DNA of 64,000 bases from Molossus alvarezi (Eukaryota; Chordata; Mammalia; Chiroptera; Molossidae): the NCBI GenBank assembly GCA_037176705.1, contig CM073897.1, forward strand, positions 40,203,488 to 40,267,487, read 5' to 3'. Each line of letters starts with the position of its first letter. Within the stretch, counting starts at the first letter, position 1. A program made the translations under genes and the position numbers. Shown here piece after piece: positions 57,160 through 64,000 of this stretch. A model generated the notes under the pieces. The model had not been told where the DNA came from, made no database searches, and saw only the letters and a program-made list of their open reading frames with translations.

Positions 57160-57930
57160 GTGGCAACAGCTTGGGTGTGCTTGAAAGTTGTGTGGGGCGG
57201 GGCAGGGCCTCTGGGAGTCAGCGGGGCGGGGCCTCAGGGAGTCAGCAGGGCGGGGCTACCAGTGTGAGCCAGGTTGCTGGAGTCCCAGATATGGCTTCTG
57301 TCTGCGCCCCCGGGAAGGGCTCACCAAAGGAACAAAGGCCTGTTACAGCACGTTTGTCCCCGAGGAAGCCCCCTCTCCAGCCCTTGCTCCAGTGCCAAAC
57401 AGCTCAGTTCTTCCCTGTTTGTCTCTGGTGCCCCTCGAGCTGCCTCCCCTCCGAGCTTAGAGGGAGAGAGTCCGATAAGTCCGTGCGTGGGCCCTTTAAG
57501 GAGCTGCCTGGGGCTCCAGCCGCTTCAGCTTCCCTGAGCCTCGGTTTCCGCTGGTTTTTCCAGCCAGAAGTTATGGGGATTCTCTTCTTGGCTCTGGAAC
57601 CCTGAGCGGGGCACCTGGTGTGGAACAGGGAGCCCTCAGTCCTCAGGAAGGACCTTCCCAGCTGAGGTGTCCTCCTGATTTTTATCCGCCACACGTGGGT
57701 GTGGGACCAGCCCATCGAGCCGCCACCGTCCCAGCCACCCCTCGTGCCGCCGCCCCTCCTACCAGTCTGGATGTAGCTGCTTTTTTAAATTCCGTAGTTG
57801 TAGGACTTCCATTCAGCTTGATTTCAGGCGGTTTTGAATGTGGGTTGTTCTGTAGTTTAGTTGTAACTTTGATGTGGTTGTGGGAGGACGCGATCCCGCG
57901 TTTACCTACCCGCCATCTTGACCGGAAGTC
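57160..57930 (-). promoter_or_regulatory. HAL1 5'UTR with GC boxes, ETS and YY1-like sites
   Basis: Minus strand. The first bases hold an ETS-type CTTCCGG (57922-57929) and CAAGATGGCG (57911-57920), a YY1-type site. Farther in, GC boxes sit at 57194-57203, 57223-57232 and 57247-57256, within short tandem units containing 'gggagtcagc'. This is the most CpG-rich stretch in the window. By analogy with L1 it would act as an internal promoter. Confidence 0.65.
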
Positions 57931-58084
57931 AGGAGATCTTTATGGAACAAATTAGGAGTCTAGTTTACTCAGAAAGGAGCAGATTTGTTTCTTCTTGACA
58001 ATGTGCCCTGGATGTAGTCTCCTCTGCAAGTTTTCTGACCCAGGAATGTATTACCCTTTAACACACTAGAGCCAGACACTGTTT

Positions 58085-58190
58085 CCTAGATTGTGTGCTC
58101 CTGGAGGGACTAAGATTCACTGTTGTTGCCCTAGCGCCTTGTACTTCTCTTGTCGTATAGTAGAGGGCAACACATATTTATTTAGTAAAT
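58085..58190 (+). repeat. L2 3' end
   Basis: 'ttgtgtgctcctggagggac' and 'gccctagcgccttgtacttc' ending 'tatttagtaaatga' match L2. Confidence 0.65.
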
Positions 58191-58418
58191 GATCATTTGT
58201 GCCTAGCCGGTGTGGCTCAGTGGTTGAGCCTTGACCCATGCATCAAGAGGTCACTGGTTCAATTCCCGGTCAGGGCACATGCCCAGGTTGTGGGCCAAAT
58301 CCCCAGTGAAGGCGGCCAATCAGTGTTCTCTCTCATCAATGTTTCGATCTCTCTTTCACTCTCCCTTCCTCTCTCTCTAGAATTAATAAAGAAAATAAAA
58401 AATTAAATGATCATTTGT
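58186..58418 (+). mobile_element. VES SINE (classical form) with TSD
   Basis: Body 58201-58403, 'gcctagccggtgtggctcag' to 'cttcctctctctctagaatt'. Perfect 15-bp TSD 'taaatgatcatttgt' at 58186-58200 and 58404-58418. Confidence 0.96.
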
Positions 58419-59159
58419 TGAAGTTTCCTTTCCCATGGGCCTGACTTGAATGATATTTGGGTCTCTACTCACTGTCTTTGGGGAAAGGGTTGCTTCTTAA
58501 TATTCAGAGATTTTAGTTCATTTAAAAGGATGTTTATGAGGACCAGTGACATTTTCCTGATAGGATTGTAAACCATTATCTTCAGAATAATGTGGACAAA
58601 TAATCCAATTCACTTGTGTGCTTCCACACCAAGGTGGGGGGAGGAGGGCTAGTTCCATGTTTTCCCACCTGGGCTATCACCATAAACTTCTCCCACCCGC
58701 ATGAAACTATTAAGACAGCCTGTTCATCTGTGGAAGTCCTGGGTGTTGCCCTTTCTCTCTCTTCTTATCTAAAGTTCAGCAGAGCAAACCACTCATTATA
58801 TTTTTTTAAGAAAAATTGCGACATGAAATTCTTTATTAGTGTGGCTGTCACTCTCCTAAATGCCTAGTATGTCAGTCAAAACAAATTTTTGCATTACCCT
58901 CAAGCATGCCAGGTTATCAAATTATGATGAACCAAATAAGACTGTACCCAGAAATTGAGCTGCCGTCATTGCATTATATGGCTTTGCCAATTAATCTATA
59001 AATAACACATTTTTGAACCACTTCATAGTTTTGAAAAACTAAACCACTTATGAATGTTCTGAAATAGGAAAAAAAAAAAAAAGACTATTCAAAGAAAATG
59101 GGAAAAGATGATTTGCTGTTGTCGGAGGAAATCAAAACTATTTAGAGGAACAAGATATC
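58419..59159. other. Unique-looking sequence, no gene seen
   Basis: An 83-codon plus frame (58616-58867) has no recognised content. Confidence 0.4.
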
Positions 59160-59560
59160 AGCTGATTGCACAGATATTCAACAGATATTTATTGGATGTC
59201 TGATCTGTACATAAGATATTTTTGGATGTAATAGGTGTGACTTACTAAACAAGTTACTAGAAATTTTTCTTCAGTAGAAAATTATCTAGCAAATGTGTAT
59301 TATACCTGTATGCATTATTCAGGATCCTAGCAATGGAGTACAGACGTGAATAAGAACAATTACTGTGTTTATAGAACTCACACTTGGTAGAGAAGTCAGA
59401 TGAGCAAATATTTAGAGCAGTAATTGGAGAGGCCGTAGGGGTGGTGTGCATAGACAAAGGCAGAAAGAGGGAAGTTCAGGATACCAAAATAGATAGCAGA
59501 AGAGAGAACATTTGTAAGACAGGATTTGTTTTTTTACATTCTGAATTTCAGAGCATGTCT
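59160..59560 (-). repeat. L2 3' region, inverted
   Basis: 'tattcaacagatatttattg', 'tagcaatggagtacagacgt' and 'tttatagaactcacacttgg' follow a reversed L2. Confidence 0.6.
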
Positions 59561-59626
59561 AAAAAATGAAAATGACTTAGGGAGATAATTACTTGTGCTT
59601 TTTGAATCATAGTTTTTCATTTCTCT

Positions 59627-59828
59627 CCAACATACATTTATTTATTTATTTATTGTTGATTTTAGAGAGAGAGAAGGGGAGAGAGATTGATTTGTTGTTC
59701 TACTTATTCATGCATTCACTGGTTGATTCTTGTATGTACCTTCACTGGGGATCAAACCTGCAACCTTGTTGTATTTGGATGATGCTCTAACCAACTAAAC
59801 TACTTGGACAGGGCCCAACATACATTTA
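59627..59828 (-). mobile_element. VES-related SINE, GAACAACA-type, with TSD
   Basis: Body 59641-59814, '(ttta)n' tail to 'ctaaactacttggacagggc'. Perfect 14-bp TSD 'ccaacatacattta' at 59627-59640 and 59815-59828. Confidence 0.92.
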
Positions 59829-60469
59829 GAGGGAGCTCTGAGGATAGCATGAAGGACTGGCAGGGAACATGGATGACAATACTCAATCTCTCATCAGTTA
59901 TGGAGCAACCGTTTTTGGTCCATCATGCTGACCCCCTCTGACAAAGACAGACAAAGGTTGACATTAACAGGACCCACCGTCTCTTGAGGCACTTTGGAGA
60001 ATAACTCTTGTGACTCAAGTATCCTCACTGAGGATTCTCACCTTCGTGCCCAGCAGCTATTTAATCTATTTTTTCAACCACTTTTTTTCCTTTTCCCTGA
60101 ACAGAGTTCTGGTAAATATATATTTTTCTCAATTTTTATTTTCAGTGTGTTTTAATGCCTATGATATTCTAATTCTCTTGCTTGTGCCTTTTTTGATTAT
60201 CCATTAATGTGAACCTGCAAAGAGTCAGTGACATAGAAAAGGGATAAGATCAGTCTTATAGTTTAAAACAGTCATTAAATGAATTCATACTTAGAAGGTG
60301 TGTAGACAATGTCTGCAATATAGTAAGCTTCAATGAAGGTGAGCTATTACTATAGCAACCACAACTATTGCTACATCACAACTATCAAGTAAGTGAAACA
60401 AGGCACAGACCCACACTCTCCATCCCCACCCTTAAATGACATAAACAAGTTCTGTCTCCTCTGCTAGTG
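59829..60469. other. Unique-looking sequence, no gene seen
   Basis: No repeat or exon recognised. Confidence 0.4.
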
Positions 60470-60560
60470 TCGCCCCTCAAGAGCAGAAAGTACATCTCTC
60501 TGATTGACTGACTTATGCCCAGTACTTAGCATTGCTCAATAAAGATGTGTCGAGTAAACC
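60470..60560 (+). repeat. L2 3' end
   Basis: 'tgcccagtacttagcattgc' then 'tcaataaagatgtgtcgagt' is L2-like. Confidence 0.55.
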
Positions 60561-61259
60561 AAGAATAAGCTAACTTAATCCTCATAACCTTGAAGTTCTT
60601 TTGTGAGTTGTTGCAGTGAGCTAATGTCATTTTCCCTGCAGGATGAAGTTGATATACCCATTCAACTCAAGTTTTATATTGATTTATGAGTAGGAAATGA
60701 AATGAAAGAGGAACATGTAATTAGGGGAAGAGAGAAAGAGGTGTCTTCCAATCAGTTAAGAAATGATGCAACTTCTGGCCCTCTCTTTGTTTCAATGAAA
60801 ACATTATTTCCCTTGCCATTGTGTTTTGAAGAGTCATGGGGAGGAGATGAAGATTGCGGGAGGATCAGAAGGGAAAGAGTCATCATCAAACAGAGTCTGC
60901 AAGTGTAGACAGTGCATCTGCAAAGTCTAGCATGCAAGGCAAGGGATGGACACAGAATGACAGCTTTGTTTCCCTGACTTAGCACAAACATGACTCTTTG
61001 TAAGCCTTGTATTCACTTACATGTGAAAGGGAAAATAATAATCATAAATAATAAATGACATTCCAGGGCATTCTTTGGTTAAAAAGTAACTGATACATAT
61101 AGCATCACATCTAGTCTCAGTTTATCCCCTACAAAATGGGTTATACATATTCTCTTCTACTTCAAGTATCATGCAAAATGCTCAGCATGCAGGTGCACAC
61201 TAAGGGTTAACACATTTGAACGTTTGTCATTGCTTTATCTTTACTAATAGCTCCTTCTT
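60561..61259. other. Unique-looking sequence, no gene seen
   Basis: Open frames at 60702-60908 (+) and 60752-60991 (-) overlap each other and are unsupported. Confidence 0.4.
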
Positions 61260-61395
61260 TCAGGTCTGGGGTTAATCTCATTGCACAGAGGAGGGAACAT
61301 CAGCTGGGAGAAATGAACTGTCCTGCCCGGTCCTCTCTGTCTCTTACCTAGGAAATGGGAGAGCCAGGACCCGAATTCAGGCTTTCCGCAGAGGC
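61260..61395 (-). repeat. MIR-like relic
   Basis: 'attgcacagaggagggaaca' and 'gagagccaggacccgaattc' match inverted MIR. Confidence 0.6.
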
Positions 61396-62330
61396 ACTCC
61401 TTCTGACATACATTTTTGTAACTTTCTTTTTTTTTTCAATCGCAAAGATTTTTTTTTTTATTTGCCAGTTTTGATAATATACTCATGTTCTTGTCTCGCA
61501 ATACATATTTTTAGAGCTTGCCAGGCTTTGGGCTTTAATTAAAAATAAGTACATTTGATGGTGAAACAGGAATCATCTCCCCACATATTTATGGTAATGA
61601 TTTCTATTTGTAATCATTCTGGTTCCTAAAACTAAAAGCCACAGGGTTTGAAGTGGCACGCAGGGAAGTTATGTACACGCATCCGTATAGAAGGGGTGAG
61701 GGGGGGATGAACAATAAAATAGAAGCTGGGTTTCTAGGTAGCTCTCTGGGAAGGGATTCAACCAAGGGTACCTTTGTAATTGTTACATTTGAAAGGGTGA
61801 TCGAGTCCTCTCAGCCTGGACAGTGAAAGAACAAGGCTCAGAAATGACCAAAGGAACCAAAACCATTGTGAAAAGAATGCCCTATATGTTCTGTTTTTGT
61901 TGTTAAATGCCGTGGATGTGTCAGACACTGTCCTACTCTATTAACTAGATACTTTTCATGCATTATGTTTTACTCTTTAATAACAGGCATGATCCTCCCC
62001 CAGATTAGCATAGCCACTAGGTCTCTGGAGATCCTACAAGTTTTTCTGGGTACCTCACTGTCCAGACAAGTACTGAGTTGGCTCTTTATGACAATTGGGG
62101 TTTGGCTTTATCAATAAGAGGGCCCAAAAAGAATAGGTGACTGGTAATGAACAGTGTGTCTCAGTGTGTTCTGAGAGGTGGCAAATTGTATCAGAGATCT
62201 GGAAAACTGGAATTTAAAAACTCACAAAGATCACCCGTGGGAGGACAGGGAGCACAGTGAGCAGATTATCCCCTCAAACCTTGCCAGGTCCAGTCTGCAA
62301 ATCCATGAGATGATTATCACTGTGTCTTGA
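61396..62330. other. Unique-looking sequence, no gene seen
   Basis: Two T-rich runs at 61428-61460, otherwise featureless. Confidence 0.4.
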
Positions 62331-62544
62331 GATCTCAGTACCTGGTTCCTTAGATAAACACACAGGCAGGTCCCAGAAGGTGAAGAGCCTTTCCGTCTTT
62401 GACACAGGTGAGCTGACACTGCCTCAGGTCCAAATTTGATCTCAGTACCTGGTTCCTTAGATAAACGCCCGTGCAGGTCCCAGAATGGGAAGAGCATTTC
62501 CTGCTTTGACACAGGTGAGCTGATACTGCCTCAGGTCCAATTTT
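62331..62544. repeat. Two-copy tandem duplication, 107-bp period
   Basis: 62331-62437 and 62438-62544 both begin 'gatctcagtacctggttcct' and share 'gacacaggtgagctga'. They differ at about 11 of 107 positions and have no length difference. They match no repeat family I know. Confidence 0.95.
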
Positions 62545-63639
62545 CCCTCCCACCGGGGGTCACCAGTGCTTGAACCTCTGATCTTACACATTGACAAGAG
62601 GGCTTGAGCTCTGTCTTTTGTTTACTGGCTGCTCCAAGCTTTAAGGAGAGTTAAAGTGGGCCGACAGTGATGATGCTTTTCATCACCTCCTACTCCACTG
62701 CCTGGCCGGGTACACAGCACAGGAAGACAGGCCCTTGGGGTTCGCCCAGAGCTGCTGTTGCCTCGGGCTTCCCTGACTTTAAAAAGGAGGTAGGAGAAGA
62801 AAGCTCCCATCTGCACAGGCTTCCAGGAGCACAGCTCCACAAACACCCAGGCTCCTGATCGCGGTTCCACAATAAATAGCTGCTGAGGATGGTGTCATTT
62901 TCCAGAGTAAAATGTAAACTGCCCTGAAAAGTTCAGCTCGCTCATGAGTGTTAGGGAAAAGCTGCTGTTAAATGGGATGGAATCCTAACGCCACTGTCTC
63001 TTTCATTTGAGATCCTCTTTTAAAAAATTATTTTTCTCTAGACCCAGGATTGTCACAAAGTTCCATCAAGCTTCTCCCCCAAAAAATGCACACTGAGCTT
63101 TCAAAGAGATGCATTCACACTTTGCACACAAATAGCATTAGCTCTCAGATCTTCAGACTTTTATCAGTGATGATGTCACTTGGGCGAAAACGTGTTTAGA
63201 TTCATATAGGTGATTAAACAGAAAGCATTTGGTCCTCAGCTTTAAATCAAGCGTGATTTATTACTTGGGAAAGTCTTATTAATTTATTATTAATCGCTAT
63301 TTACAGAGTACAAAACATAAATGTTTCTTCATATGGCATATTGTAATATTGTCTGTCTTTTAGGAATGCTTCCGGCATGCCAGTGGTTACAATATGTCCT
63401 TGCAAATGCCTTTTCTTTGTTCTGTCTGTGTTCTAATTCTAATTCTACTAGTTACTAACCTTAGACAGGTTAATTCATTTATTTCAAGTTAAGTTTTCTA
63501 AAAATTTTAAATGGGCTATTTGAAGATAATTGTCCTAAGATTTTTAAATAGGAGATTATTTGAATGGAACGAGATAAATATGTAAGGCCATACAATTTTC
63601 TTTTAATCCAACTGAATTTAATGCACTCTTAATTCAGCA
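62545..63639. other. Unique-looking sequence; possible conserved noncoding stretch
   Basis: 63100-63330 has balanced composition and A/T homeodomain-like cores ('attaatttattattaatcg'), with no repeats. Open frames at 62622-62872 on both strands lack support. Confidence 0.35.
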
Positions 63640-63800
63640 TATGTTTGATACTCTATACGTTATTTCTTCTTCACCACCATATGAGGTAGGTATTATCTGC
63701 TGTTAACTGGAACTCAGAGAGTTAATACACTTACAAAATTTTCACAATTAGTGAATGACCATCAGAATTTCAAACTCACGTGAGTGTGATTCCACAGCCC
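63640..63800 (-). repeat. MIR-like relic
   Basis: 'accatatgaggtaggtatta' and 'ggaactcagagagttaatac' match inverted MIR. Confidence 0.65.
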
Positions 63801-64000
63801 CAGCTGCCTCCCATCAGTCATTGCTTTTATAGATTATTTTATTCTTCATTTTAACATGGTCTTTCAATCGTAAACTATGTCTCCTCTTACATCTCCTATT
63901 TCACAAATTTAGTTTGCCATGGAATTCATGTCATATACTAAATGTCAAATAAGAGTTGGGACAGGCAGAGGAGAGGATAGTGGTATTGAGAATCTACGAG

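Larger units (their letters stand above)
55435..57941 (-). mobile_element. HAL1 (half-L1): structurally complete ORF1-only element with TSD
   Basis: Minus strand, body about 55446-57930. The 5' end at 57930 reads ACTTCCGGTCAAGATGGCGG. Then come a GC-rich 5'UTR, one L1-ORF1-like frame, a ~350-bp 3'UTR (excluding a nested SINE), an AATAAA signal ('caacaataaagatttg') and poly(A) (T run from 55443). No endonuclease or RT coding sequence exists between the ORF1 stop (56076-56078) and the tail. TSD 'aggagatcttt' at 55435-55445 and 57931-57941. HAL1 elements are known L1 derivatives that lack ORF2 and need ORF2p in trans. Confidence 0.9.

Overview
The window looks like AT-rich mammalian nuclear DNA, almost certainly from a bat (Chiroptera). 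The main evidence is about twenty tRNA-derived SINEs of the VES type: a tRNA-like head reading 'ctggccggtttggctcagcgg', a pyrimidine-rich body and an A-rich tail. They lie among L1, HAL1, L2, MIR, MLT1/ERVL LTR and small DNA-transposon relics. The bat family cannot be resolved from these repeats alone. There is no bacterial-style gene content, and no protein-coding gene is complete. The window is best read as intergenic or large-intron DNA, with one good candidate exon at 9257-9335 (+) and one weak one near 38472-38763 (+).

Layout. 1-3110: the 5' part of a minus-strand L1 with ORF1 cleanly missing. 3.1-9.2 kb: SINEs, an MLT1 LTR and unique sequence. 9.26-9.34 kb: candidate exon. 9.3-12.3 kb: mostly unique. 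12.3-15.7 kb: MER5A, MIR, a mariner MITE and a long L2 hosting SINEs. 15.7-23.0 kb: old plus-strand L1 carrying an MLT1 LTR (itself split by a younger L1 3' end), a second LTR and two SINEs. 23.3-23.8 kb: a young L1 stub with 5' inversion and a perfect 31-bp inverted repeat. 24-35 kb: MIR, VES, old L1 and MLT1 in unique sequence. 35.1 and 36.3 kb: a near-identical 137-bp dispersed duplication. 37.4-38.0 kb: truncated HAL1. 41.4-41.9 kb: SINE cluster. 43.3-44.2 kb: ERVL-class (MLT2-like) solo LTR. 44.44-51.24 kb: a nearly full-length but dead minus-strand L1 with a clear target-site duplication (TSD). 55.4-57.9 kb: a structurally complete HAL1 (ORF1 only, no ORF2) with its own TSD and a nested SINE. 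58-64 kb: L2, MIR, VES, a 107-bp tandem duplication and unique sequence.

The most informative content is retrotransposon biology. There is a candidate spliced L1 retrocopy, a full-length HAL1 with an ETS/YY1/GC-box 5' region, a fold-back twin-priming junction, 73-bp 5'UTR monomers that vary in number between two L1 copies, and several short filler or templated insertions. Family names (VES, MLT1, MLT2, MER5A, MIR, L2, HAL1) come from recognising consensus features by eye. No database search was run, so boundaries without a stated TSD are approximate to tens of bases.
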